DNA of 5,554 bases from DATFWC01 sp045801465 (GTDB lineage Bacteria; Pseudomonadota; Alphaproteobacteria; Rhizobiales; Xanthobacteraceae), in assembly GCA_045801465.1 (NCBI GenBank), contig JBJMSU010000119.1, positions 1-5,554 of the forward strand, written 5' to 3'. The notes beneath the pieces were generated by a model. The model saw nothing but the letters and a program-made list of their open reading frames with translations. It was not told where the DNA came from and did not search any database. This document shows positions 1-5,554 of the stretch, in pieces (within the stretch, counting starts at the first letter, position 1; each line of letters opens with the position of its first letter). A program made the translations under genes and the position numbers.

Positions 1-516
1 GACGATCTCGCCCGCGTGGGCGAGGAAGGCGAGATCATCGCGCTCGCGGCCGGGGACGAATCGTTCGAGGGCTATTGGCGGCGGCCCGATGCCGACGGCA
101 AGGCCTTGCGCAACGGCTGGTACTTCACCGGCGATACCGGCTACTTCGATGGCGATGGCGACCTGTTCGTCACCGGCCGGGTCGACGACATGATCATCAC
201 CGGCGGCGAGAATGTGTCTCCGGTCGAGATCGAGAGCTGCCTGTCGCTGCACTCCTGCGTATCCGAAGTGGCTGTCGTCGGCCTTGCCGATGAGCGCTGG
301 GGCAAGATCGTCGCCGCCTTCATCAAGCGCTCGGGCCCGGTCGAGGCCGACGAGCTCGACCAGTTCTGTCGCACCTCCGGTCTCGCTCCCTTCAAGCGCC
401 CGCGCCGCTACGTGTTCGTCGCGGCGATTCCGAAGTCGCCCGTCGGCAAGCTCCTGCGCCGCAAGCTGGCGGCCGGCGACTACGAGGCCGAACAGCAACA
501 GGACACCGCCGCATGA
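1..516 (+). CDS. Acyl/aryl-CoA synthetase (AMP-forming), C-terminal part; 4-chlorobenzoate:CoA ligase-like
   Basis: The gene is cut by the left edge; 171 C-terminal residues remain of a family usually about 500 long. The enzyme would use ATP to adenylate a carboxylic acid and transfer it to coenzyme A in the cytoplasm. Seen directly (residues numbered from the window edge): motif A7 GWYFTGD at 39-45, with the ribose-binding Asp45; motif A8 GRVDDMIITGGENVSPVEIE at 59-78, the hinge to the mobile C-terminal domain; and motif A10 PKSPVGKLLRRKL at 144-156, with the catalytic Lys150. The stretch with FCR, LAPFKRPRRY and GLADERWG closely resembles what I recall of 4-chlorobenzoate:CoA ligase (FcbA/CbaL), which suggests an aromatic acid. 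The substrate pocket is upstream and not visible, so substrate is inference. The stop overlaps the next gene's start (ATGA), implying translational coupling to the crotonase. A fatty-acid or cinnamate ligase is possible. Family call very secure; substrate weak. Confidence 0.93.
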   Translation, partial: DDLARVGEEGEIIALAAGDESFEGYWRRPDADGKALRNGWYFTGDTGYFDGDGDLFVTGRVDDMIITGGENVSPVEIESCLSLHSCVSEVAVVGLADERWGKIVAAFIKRSGPVEADELDQFCRTSGLAPFKRPRRYVFVAAIPKSPVGKLLRRKLAAGDYEAEQQQDTAA

Positions 517-1313
517 GCGTGACCTTCAGCGATGCGCGCCTTGCCGTCCTCGACGGCTTCCGCGTGGAGATCGACCCGCCGCGCGAGCGCGCCGACATCG
601 TGCTCGACCGCGCGCCCTACAACATCGTCTCCATGCCGCAGCGCGACCAGCTTCGGCTGACGTTCGAGACGCTGGACGAAGACGCGCGCGTGCGCGTGAT
701 CGTGCTGCGCGCCGCCGGCGAGCACTTTTCCAGCGGCGGCAACATCCAGGGATTCATGCAAGCCTCGCCCGAGCAGGTGGCGAAGCTCGCCTGGAACATC
801 GCCGCGCCCGCGCGCTGCGCCAAGCCGGTCATTGCCGCCAACCGCGGCTATTGCTTTGGCGTCGGCTTCGAGATTTCGCTCGCCTGCGATTTCCGCATCG
901 CCTCGGAGACCTGCCAGTATGCGCTGCCCGAGCAGCGGCTCGGACAAATTCCCGGCTCCGGCGGCTCGGCGCGGCTGCAGAAGATCGTCGGCATCACCCG
1001 CACGAAGGACATCGTGATGCGCTCGAAGCGCATTCCGGCACGACAGGCTTACGATTGGGGAATCGCCACCGAATGCGTGGCCGACGCGGAGCTGGAAAAG
1101 GCGACCGACGCGCTGGTGGACGAGCTGCGCGCTTTCTCTCCGCTGGCGCAGCGCACCGCCAAGAAGCTGCTCAACGACACCGACGACGCGACGCTTTCAA
1201 TCGCGATCGAGCTCGAAGGGCAGTGTTACAGCCGGCTGCGCCAATCCGATGATTTTCGCGAAGGCGTCGAAGCCTTCCACGCCAAGCGCCCGGCGAAATT
1301 CCGCGGGACATGA
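513..1313 (+). CDS. Enoyl-CoA hydratase/isomerase (crotonase superfamily)
   Basis: A 266-residue protein, the normal length for a crotonase. It would add water across the double bond of an enoyl-CoA thioester in the cytoplasm. The first oxyanion-hole segment is HFSSGGNI at 71-78. The second is YCFGVGFEISLACD at 113-126. Glu120 and Glu140 (in ALPEQRLG) are 20 residues apart, matching the Glu144/Glu164 pair of rat mitochondrial enoyl-CoA hydratase, so hydratase chemistry is likely. The Asp that defines 4-chlorobenzoyl-CoA dehalogenase is absent (Gly148 there by my hand alignment). In the usual GGG the middle glycine is Val117, but the oxyanion contact is a backbone NH. The start ATG at 513 overlaps the ligase stop by four bases, with AGGA at 500-503 nine bases upstream. 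Pairing with the ligase suggests it acts on the CoA thioester made there, for example an arylacrylyl-CoA or dienoyl-CoA. Isomerase or ring-hydratase roles cannot be excluded. Confidence 0.92.
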   Translation: MSVTFSDARLAVLDGFRVEIDPPRERADIVLDRAPYNIVSMPQRDQLRLTFETLDEDARVRVIVLRAAGEHFSSGGNIQGFMQASPEQVAKLAWNIAAPARCAKPVIAANRGYCFGVGFEISLACDFRIASETCQYALPEQRLGQIPGSGGSARLQKIVGITRTKDIVMRSKRIPARQAYDWGIATECVADAELEKATDALVDELRAFSPLAQRTAKKLLNDTDDATLSIAIELEGQCYSRLRQSDDFREGVEAFHAKRPAKFRGT

Positions 1314-1334
1314 ATTCAGAAACGCGAAGGCAAC

Positions 1335-1340
1335 GAGGAA
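1335..1340 (+). promoter_or_regulatory. Ribosome-binding site deciding the TTT receptor start
   Basis: GAGGAA lies five bases before the ATG at 1346, a strong Shine-Dalgarno match at good spacing. It favours 1346 over the in-frame ATG at 1310, which overlaps the stop of the crotonase gene. Starting at 1346 also gives a clean signal peptide. Confidence 0.75.
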
Positions 1341-1345
1341 AGAAG

Positions 1346-2335
1346 ATGAAACACGACAGGCTTAAAGCTTCGACATGGCCGATTTTGGCCGCGCTGGCGA
1401 TGACGATCGCTTGCACCGCCGCGCGCGCGCAGGACTATCCCAACCGTGCCATCACGGTCGTCATTCCGTTTGCCGGGGGCAGCGCGAGCGACGTGGTGTC
1501 GCGCATCATGCTGGACCGCATGTCGAAGTCGATGGGACAGCCCATCATTGTCGAGAACAAGCCGGGCGCCGGAGGAAACAGTGGCACCGCGCTCGCCGCC
1601 AAGGCCGCGCCGGACGGCTACACGCTGGTCGGCGCCGGCTCGGGTCCCATCGCCGCCAACCTGAGCCTCTACAAAAATCTCGGCTACGACCCGGAGAAGG
1701 AGCTGGCGATCATCTCGCCGTTTGCGGGTTTCACCATCGTGGTCGCGGCCAGCAACACGCTGCCGGTGAAATCGCTCAAGGAGCTGGTGGACCATCTCAA
1801 GGCCAATCCCGGCAAGCTCAACTACGGCTCGGTCGGCATCGGCAGCTCGCAGCACCTCGCCGGCGAATACTTCAGTCAGGTGACCGGCACCAGGATGACG
1901 CACGTGCCCTATCGCAACATCGCCCAGTTCGCGCCCGATCTGATGGCCGGCACGGTGGCGCTCGGCTTCCAGTGGTTTCCCAACGTCGCCGGCCCGATCC
2001 AGGCCAAGGGTGCGAACCCGCTGGCGGTGGCCGGCGATAACCGGCTCGCGGCGCTCCCCGACACGCCGACCACGACCGAAGCCGGCCTGCCGGAATACAA
2101 AGTTTCCGGCTGGTTCGCCCTCGCCGCCCCGGCGGGCACGCCGCGACCGATCCTGGAGCGGCTCAACAAGGAACTGACCGCGGCGCTTGCCAACCCCGCG
2201 GTGCGCGAGGGCTTCGCCAAGGCGGGCGCCGAGCCGATGGCGCTGCCGCTCGATCAGTCCGCGAAGTTCCACGCCGACGAAATCGTGAAGTATCGCAATA
2301 TCATCAAAAACGCCGGCATTGCGCCGATCGAATGA
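1346..2335 (+). CDS. TTT/Bug-family periplasmic solute-binding receptor
   Basis: A 329-residue protein, typical for the tripartite tricarboxylate transporter (TctC/Bug) receptor family. These proteins sit in the periplasm and bind carboxylates, aromatic acids or other small acids for delivery to a TctA/TctB membrane pair. The N-terminus (MKHDRLK, a hydrophobic stretch at about 11-26, then AARA before QDYPNR) is a Sec signal peptide, cleaved most likely after Ala28. The mature start YPNRAITVVIPFAGGSASD and the later IVENKPGAGGNSGT and APDGYTL segments are family hallmarks: the first two line the ligand site in known Bug structures. An in-frame ATG at 1310 would add 12 residues, but GAGGAA before 1346 argues for the shorter form. 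No TctA or TctB gene is in the window, so the receptor is an orphan here, which is common for Bug proteins. It lies 32 bases after the crotonase gene and probably captures the substrate of this pathway. The ligand is unknown. Confidence 0.95.
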   Translation: MKHDRLKASTWPILAALAMTIACTAARAQDYPNRAITVVIPFAGGSASDVVSRIMLDRMSKSMGQPIIVENKPGAGGNSGTALAAKAAPDGYTLVGAGSGPIAANLSLYKNLGYDPEKELAIISPFAGFTIVVAASNTLPVKSLKELVDHLKANPGKLNYGSVGIGSSQHLAGEYFSQVTGTRMTHVPYRNIAQFAPDLMAGTVALGFQWFPNVAGPIQAKGANPLAVAGDNRLAALPDTPTTTEAGLPEYKVSGWFALAAPAGTPRPILERLNKELTAALANPAVREGFAKAGAEPMALPLDQSAKFHADEIVKYRNIIKNAGIAPIE

Positions 2336-2348
2336 CGCCGAAGCCGGT

Positions 2349-3536
2349 ATGCAAGTTGACGAGCGCGTTCTGATCGCCGGCGCGGGCCCGGTCGGGCTCA
2401 CGGCCGCGGCCAGTCTCGTGCGCCGCGGCGTGCCGGTGACGGTGTTCGAAGCAGGTTCTGAACTCAGCGCACAGTCACGCGCCTCCACCTTCCATCCGCC
2501 GACTCTCGACATGCTGGACGAGCTCGGCGCGGCCAGCGACCTGATTGCACAGGGCCTGGTCGCGCCACGCTTTCAGTACCGCTCCAAGCAACATGGAATC
2601 CTCGGCCAGTTCGACTTCGCGGCCATTGCCGACGTCTGCCGCCATCCGTTCCGTGTGCAGTGCGAGCAGTCCCGCTTGACGCGCATTCTCTACGACCGGC
2701 TCTGCCGACATCCCATCTTCGCTATTGAGTTCGACGCGCGGGTGGCAAGCGTGAGCCAGGACACTGGCGGCGTGCGCATCACGATCGAGCGCGACGGACG
2801 CCGCGAAACCCGCTCGGGCCTTTGGCTCATCGGCGCCGATGGCGCTCGCAGCGATGTTCGCCGCGCACTCGATATTGAATTTCCGGGCTTCACCTGGCCG
2901 GAGCGCTTCCTGGTCGTCAGCACGCCATTCGATTTCTTCTCCGTCATCCCCGGCCTGGTTTCCGTCAGCTACGTGGCGGACCCCGACCGCTGGCACTTCC
3001 TGCTGCAAATTCCAGATCTTTGGCGGGTGATGTTTCCGGTCGCCGAGCACGAGAGCGACGAGCTGGCCCTGAGCCCGGACTTCGCCCAGATGCTGATGGC
3101 CGGCATCGTGCCGGGCCTAAGGCGTTACGAGATCGCCCACACGACCCTCTACAAGGTGCATCAGCGGGTCGCCAAGACGTTTCGGCGCGGGCGTGCCTTT
3201 CTGGCGGGAGATGCCGCCCACATCAACAATCCGCTCGGCGGCATGGGCATGAATGGCGGAATTCATGATGCCATGAACCTGACCACCCGGCTTGCCGACG
3301 TCTGGCACGGCAAGAGGGCGGACGCGGATCTCGAGCGCTACGACAAGCAGCGCCGGCTGGTGACGCTGGAATACATCGAGCAGCAGTCGATCCAGAACAA
3401 GCGCAACCTGGAATCGACCGGCTCCGAGTTCGGTCGACGGCTGGCGCATATCGCCGCCGACGCGAGCCGCACCTACGACTACCTGCTGCGGGTCTCGATG
3501 ATCGCCAGCCTGCGCCGCGCCGAAGAGCTGGGGTGA
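2349..3536 (+). CDS. FAD-dependent aromatic monooxygenase (class A, PHBH/UbiH fold)
   Basis: A 395-residue flavoprotein, the length of p-hydroxybenzoate hydroxylase or UbiH. It lacks the C-terminal thioredoxin-like domain of the longer phenol or MhpA hydroxylases. It would use NAD(P)H and O2 to hydroxylate an aromatic ring in the cytoplasm. Motifs from Met at 2349: GAGPVG at 11-16 with Glu34 ending the second strand (ADP binding); the DG motif GADGARSDVR at 162-171; the GD motif GDAAHINNPLGGMGMNGG at 287-304, binding FAD ribityl and phosphate. The ATG at 2349 puts the Rossmann strand about six residues in, as is usual. An in-frame TTG at 2319 would overlap the upstream gene and add 10 unremarkable residues. 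No strong ribosome-binding site precedes 2349, so coupling to the gene 13 bases upstream is likely. Next to a CoA ligase, the substrate may be an aromatic acid or its CoA thioester; this is inference. Family call secure, substrate unknown. Confidence 0.93.
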   Translation: MQVDERVLIAGAGPVGLTAAASLVRRGVPVTVFEAGSELSAQSRASTFHPPTLDMLDELGAASDLIAQGLVAPRFQYRSKQHGILGQFDFAAIADVCRHPFRVQCEQSRLTRILYDRLCRHPIFAIEFDARVASVSQDTGGVRITIERDGRRETRSGLWLIGADGARSDVRRALDIEFPGFTWPERFLVVSTPFDFFSVIPGLVSVSYVADPDRWHFLLQIPDLWRVMFPVAEHESDELALSPDFAQMLMAGIVPGLRRYEIAHTTLYKVHQRVAKTFRRGRAFLAGDAAHINNPLGGMGMNGGIHDAMNLTTRLADVWHGKRADADLERYDKQRRLVTLEYIEQQSIQNKRNLESTGSEFGRRLAHIAADASRTYDYLLRVSMIASLRRAEELG

Positions 3537-3599
3537 CTCACAAGCTATTGTCGGAACGGGAATTGTGCCGTTGGCGTTGTCGTTGGCCACGCTGTTGCC

Positions 3600-3603
3600 G
3601 AGG
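3600..3603 (+). promoter_or_regulatory. Possible ribosome-binding site for the MFS gene
   Basis: GAGG lies five bases before the ATG at 3609. It is the main support for this start, which gives an unusually long and arginine-rich N-terminus. In-frame alternatives TTG 3684 and GTG 3702 have no comparable purine-rich site close upstream. Confidence 0.45.
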
Positions 3604-3608
3604 CGCCG

Positions 3609-4964
3609 ATGAGTGCGGACATTGTGCAAGAAGCACAGGAACTTGGCCCGCCACCGTTGCGGCCGCTCGGCGGCAGTTCGAGATTGCGGCGGCTGGCCGA
3701 CGTGTCCTCCCGGTCGCGTCGGCTCGTATCCGAGCACCGGCAACGGCGCAAGGAATTCGACCGGAAGGTCTCCGATCGCAGCCGACGCGGTCTCGACTGG
3801 ACGAATTTCTTCATGGCCGATGTCCAGGTTGGATTCAGCTCCTTCCTCGCGTTCTATCTCGCCGATTTGAATTGGACCAAGCAGGACGTCGGCCTGGCGC
3901 TCACGGTCGGCGGAGTGGCGGCCGTCGCGGCGCAGATCCCGGGCGGCGCGTTGGCCGACGCGGTGCGCTGGAAACGCGGATTGATTGGCCTCGGCGTCGT
4001 GATGATCGCGGCGTCGGCATTGATGCTCGCATTGTGGCCGACCTTCCAGCTCGTCTTCGCGGCCGAAATCCTGCATGGCGCGACCGCCGGCCTCGTCGCT
4101 CCCGCAATCGCCGCCATCAGCCTTGGCCTCGCCGGCCGGCAGGCAATGTCGTCGCGCGTCGGCCGCAACTTTCGCTTCGCGGCTGCCGGCAACGTGCTTA
4201 CCGCGGCGGCGATGGGTGCGCTGGGCTATTACGTCTCGAACAGCGCCATTTTCATCATGGCGGCGATCCTGTGCATCCCCACGCTGCTTGCCGTATTCGA
4301 AATCCAGCCAAACGAGATCGATTACGCGCTCGCGCGCAATGCCAGCAAGCGAGATCGCACCCTCGACGTCCAGCGCGTCTTCGATCTGGCGAAAAATCGC
4401 AACCTCTTCGTGTTCGCGGCCGGCATGGTGCTGTTTCACTTTTGCAATGCTTCATTGCTCCCCGTGGTCGGGCAGAATCTGGCGCACAGCAAGGCGGCCT
4501 TAAGCCCTCTCCTCATGGCGGGCCTGCTCATCGTCCCGCAAATCGTGGTTGCCGGACTGGCGCCGTGGATCGGCTACTGGTCGGAGATGTGGGGGCGCAA
4601 GCCGCTGCTGCTGTGCGGCTTCGCCATCGAAGCTGCGCGCGCTCTTTTGTTCACGCTCACCTCCGATCCCAATCTGGTCATGGTCATTCAGTTGCTCGAC
4701 GGTATGACCGCTGCGATCGTGACGGTGTTGACGATCCTGGTGGTCGCCGACCTGACAGCCGGAACGGGCCGCTTCAATCTGGCCCAGGGCGTGCTCGGCA
4801 CGCTGATCGCCATCTCGTCCGCCGTCAGCACGACGGTCTTTGGCTTCGTCGCCCAACACTTCGGCGACCTGACTGGCTTTATCGCCATGGCGGCCGGCAC
4901 TGGGCTCGCGGTTGCCCTGTTCTGGACGCTGCTCCCGGAAACCAAGCCGGAAAAATACGAATGA
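3609..4964 (+). CDS. Major facilitator superfamily transporter
   Basis: A 451-residue inner-membrane carrier, most likely proton-coupled uptake or efflux of a small organic molecule. The hydrophobic pattern from about residue 65 onward fits some 12 membrane helices, with a central cytoplasmic loop near 232-265 that is polar and charged (NASKRDRTLDVQR). MFS motif A is seen after helix 2 as GALADAVRWKRG at 113-124 and its repeat after helix 8 as GYWSEMWGRKP at 322-332. The protein ends in a short polar tail (ETKPEKYE). The first 60 residues are odd: 14 arginines, two lysines, several prolines and no membrane segment. Either this is a real cytoplasmic tail or translation begins later, at TTG 3684 or GTG 3702. 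GAGG before ATG 3609 supports the long form. It follows the monooxygenase gene by 72 bases and probably transports a substrate or product of this pathway. Specificity cannot be read from the sequence. Confidence 0.92.
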   Translation: MSADIVQEAQELGPPPLRPLGGSSRLRRLADVSSRSRRLVSEHRQRRKEFDRKVSDRSRRGLDWTNFFMADVQVGFSSFLAFYLADLNWTKQDVGLALTVGGVAAVAAQIPGGALADAVRWKRGLIGLGVVMIAASALMLALWPTFQLVFAAEILHGATAGLVAPAIAAISLGLAGRQAMSSRVGRNFRFAAAGNVLTAAAMGALGYYVSNSAIFIMAAILCIPTLLAVFEIQPNEIDYALARNASKRDRTLDVQRVFDLAKNRNLFVFAAGMVLFHFCNASLLPVVGQNLAHSKAALSPLLMAGLLIVPQIVVAGLAPWIGYWSEMWGRKPLLLCGFAIEAARALLFTLTSDPNLVMVIQLLDGMTAAIVTVLTILVVADLTAGTGRFNLAQGVLGTLIAISSAVSTTVFGFVAQHFGDLTGFIAMAAGTGLAVALFWTLLPETKPEKYE

Positions 4965-4978
4965 GGGGCAATAGCCGC

Positions 4979-5056
4979 ATGACCCCGGACTTGATCCGGG
5001 GGACATCCGGGCCCTTCCCGGATGTCGCGCGTCGCGCTCATCCCGGCTACGGGTCG
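4979..5056 (+). repeat. Intergenic palindromic repeat (REP-like), tandem hairpins
   Basis: The 153-base gap between the MFS gene and the ABC receptor gene holds two perfect hairpins in direct succession. The first has stem CCCCGGA (4983-4989) and TCCGGGG (4995-5001) around the loop CTTGA. The second has stem GACATCCGGG (5002-5011) and CCCGGATGTC (5017-5026) around the loop CCCTT. A short CCCG/CGGG pair follows at 5042-5053. Read from 4979, the chance translation begins MTPDLIRG; this and the 'PGSSPG' of the opposite strand are phrases I recognise from many spurious proteins of dispersed alphaproteobacterial repeats. That it is a repeat family member is therefore recognition, since only one copy lies in the window. 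The outer limits are approximate. Confidence 0.7.
4983..5026 (+). terminator. Possible transcription-attenuating double hairpin after the MFS gene
   Basis: The two stable GC-rich stems start 19 bases after the MFS stop codon. They could end or weaken transcription of the upstream unit, or protect its 3' end from exonucleases, as REP elements do in other bacteria. There is no T-run after either stem, so this is not a canonical intrinsic terminator. The role is inferred from placement only. Confidence 0.35.
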
Positions 5057-5062
5057 TGTTGA

Positions 5063-5074
5063 CGTGCCGGCACG
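5063..5074. promoter_or_regulatory. 12-base perfect palindrome upstream of the ABC receptor gene
   Basis: CGTGCCGGCACG is perfectly self-complementary and lies 43 bases before the ATG at 5118. It starts inside TTGACG (5059-5064), the only sequence here resembling a -35 box; the best -10 at 17-base spacing is GAGCAT (5082-5087), a poor match. The palindrome could be an operator for a dimeric regulator, but short GC-rich palindromes occur by chance in such DNA. The promoter assignment is weak. Confidence 0.25.
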
Positions 5075-5106
5075 CATGGCCGAGCATCTGGGCCGTTAAA
5101 CAACTC

Positions 5107-5110
5107 GAGG
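5107..5110 (+). promoter_or_regulatory. Ribosome-binding site of the ABC receptor gene
   Basis: GAGG lies seven bases before the ATG at 5118. Together with the signal peptide that starts exactly there, it fixes the start of the last gene. Confidence 0.65.
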
Positions 5111-5117
5111 CAAAACC

Positions 5118-5554
5118 ATGCGCTCGTCCATGCTGTGCCCTGCCCTCCTCGCGGTGGCGATGGCAACCGCCGGAGCGGCCGCTGCGCAGACCATCACGGT
5201 TGGGGTCGCGGCCGCGACGAGCGATGCGCCGATCTTCATCGCCGACAAGAAGGGTTACTTCAAAGCGGAAGGGCTCGACGTCAAAGTCGCGTCGTTCAAG
5301 TCGGCGTCCGACATGGTGGCGCCGCTCGGCACCGGCCAGCTCGATGCCGGCGCCGGCTCCGCCTCGGCCGGCCTCTACAACGCGGTCGCGCGCGGCATCA
5401 AGATCAGGATCGTCGCCGACAAGGCCTCCTCGGCGCCCGGCTACGGCGCGACCAAGATCGTCGTGCGCAAGGATCACCTCGACAGCGGGCGGTACAGGGA
5501 GGTCAAAGACCTCAAGGGCATGAAGTTCGCCATGAACGCGCCCGGCGTGAGTAA
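5118..5554 (+). CDS. ABC transporter substrate-binding protein, NMT1/SsuA-like, 5' part
   Basis: The gene is open to the right edge; 145 residues of a protein usually about 320-340 long are visible, and no stop is met. It would be the periplasmic receptor of an ABC importer of the nitrate/sulfonate/taurine/thiamine-precursor type. The start MRSSMLCPALLAVAMATAGAAAA is a Sec signal peptide, cleaved most likely after Ala23 (AAA before QTITVGV). The mature segment then shows the family pattern: VGVAAATSDAPIFIADKKGYFKAEGLDVKV at about 28-57, the first strand and helix facing the ligand; GTGQLDAGAGSASAGLYNAVARG at 71-93; and VKDLKGMKFAMNAPG at 129-143. It has its own ribosome-binding site and is separated from the MFS gene by a hairpin repeat, so it probably begins a new transcription unit with permease and ATPase genes further right. 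The ligand is unknown; in soil Alphaproteobacteria this family often serves aromatic or sulfonated acids. Confidence 0.9.
   Translation, partial: MRSSMLCPALLAVAMATAGAAAAQTITVGVAAATSDAPIFIADKKGYFKAEGLDVKVASFKSASDMVAPLGTGQLDAGAGSASAGLYNAVARGIKIRIVADKASSAPGYGATKIVVRKDHLDSGRYREVKDLKGMKFAMNAPGVS

Noticed and set aside
513..1313. 4-chlorobenzoyl-CoA dehalogenase identity for the crotonase
   Set aside because: The nucleophilic Asp region is replaced by the IPGSGGSARL segment typical of hydratases, and both hydratase glutamates are present.
1310..1345. Earlier ATG for the TTT receptor overlapping the crotonase stop
   Set aside because: The ATGA overlap is tempting, but the ATG at 1346 has GAGGAA at ideal spacing and yields a normal signal peptide; the extra 12 residues would be polar and charged ahead of it.
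1316..2512. Long open frame of 398 codons on the minus strand
   Set aside because: It lies opposite the TTT receptor, whose signal peptide and family motifs are clear. The minus product is rich in Arg, Gly and His with no recognisable domain, as expected of antisense frames in GC-rich DNA.
3537..3608. Promoter or small RNA in the gap before the MFS gene
   Set aside because: The gap has only a short direct repeat, CGTTGGC at 3569-3575 and 3581-3587, and no convincing -35/-10 pair or stable fold.
3117..4439. Long open frame of 440 codons on the minus strand
   Set aside because: It spans opposite the monooxygenase end and the MFS gene, crosses their intergenic gap, and encodes a low-complexity charged product without motifs.
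4983..5026. Canonical intrinsic terminator
   Set aside because: The hairpins are strong, but no run of T follows either stem; the sequence continues GC-rich.
3533..5062. Open frame of 509 codons on the plus strand in another phase
   Set aside because: It overlaps the whole MFS gene, which has proper membrane helices and motif A. The alternative product is an arginine-rich string and continues into the hairpin repeat.
4500..5477. Open frame of 325 codons on the minus strand
   Set aside because: It crosses the MFS end, the hairpin repeat and the ABC receptor start, and has no domain. Its passage through the repeat explains its PGSSPG segment.

Overview
This is a GC-rich window with dense, same-strand genes. 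It reads like the chromosome of an alphaproteobacterium, most plausibly a Hyphomicrobiales member near Bradyrhizobium, Rhodopseudomonas or other Xanthobacteraceae/Nitrobacteraceae. The pointers are base composition, a TTT-family periplasmic receptor of a kind abundant in such soil bacteria, and an intergenic hairpin repeat whose chance translation contains 'PDLIRG', a hallmark of dispersed alphaproteobacterial repeats. The taxonomic call is inference from memory, not a search.

Layout, all on the + strand: (1) 1-516, the C-terminal part of an acyl/aryl-CoA synthetase (AMP-forming) that resembles the 4-chlorobenzoate:CoA ligase type; (2) 513-1313, a crotonase-superfamily enoyl-CoA hydratase with both catalytic glutamates, coupled to the ligase by an ATGA overlap; (3) 1346-2335, a secreted TTT/Bug-type solute receptor; (4) 2349-3536, a single-component class A FAD monooxygenase of the aromatic hydroxylase type; (5) 3609-4964, a major facilitator transporter with an unusual arginine-rich N-terminus; (6) 4979-5056, an intergenic block with two perfect back-to-back hairpins, probably a copy of a dispersed repeat; (7) 5118-5554, the 5' part of an NMT1/SsuA-type ABC transporter substrate-binding protein that runs off the window.

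Genes 1-5 are packed with -4, 32, 13 and 72 bases between them and could form one operon. They fit a catabolic module: capture of a carboxylate by the TTT receptor and/or movement by the MFS carrier, activation to a CoA thioester, hydration of an unsaturated acyl-CoA, and ring hydroxylation by the flavoprotein. The substrate cannot be read from the sequence; an aromatic or arylalkenoic acid is the best guess. The ABC-type receptor lies beyond the hairpin repeat, has its own ribosome-binding site, and probably starts a separate transcription unit.

Every protein belongs to a known family. I see no CRISPR array, RNA gene, insertion sequence or phage gene, and no clearly new biological system. 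The points most worth checking are the substrate of the ligase/hydratase/monooxygenase set, the MFS N-terminus, and the hairpin repeat.
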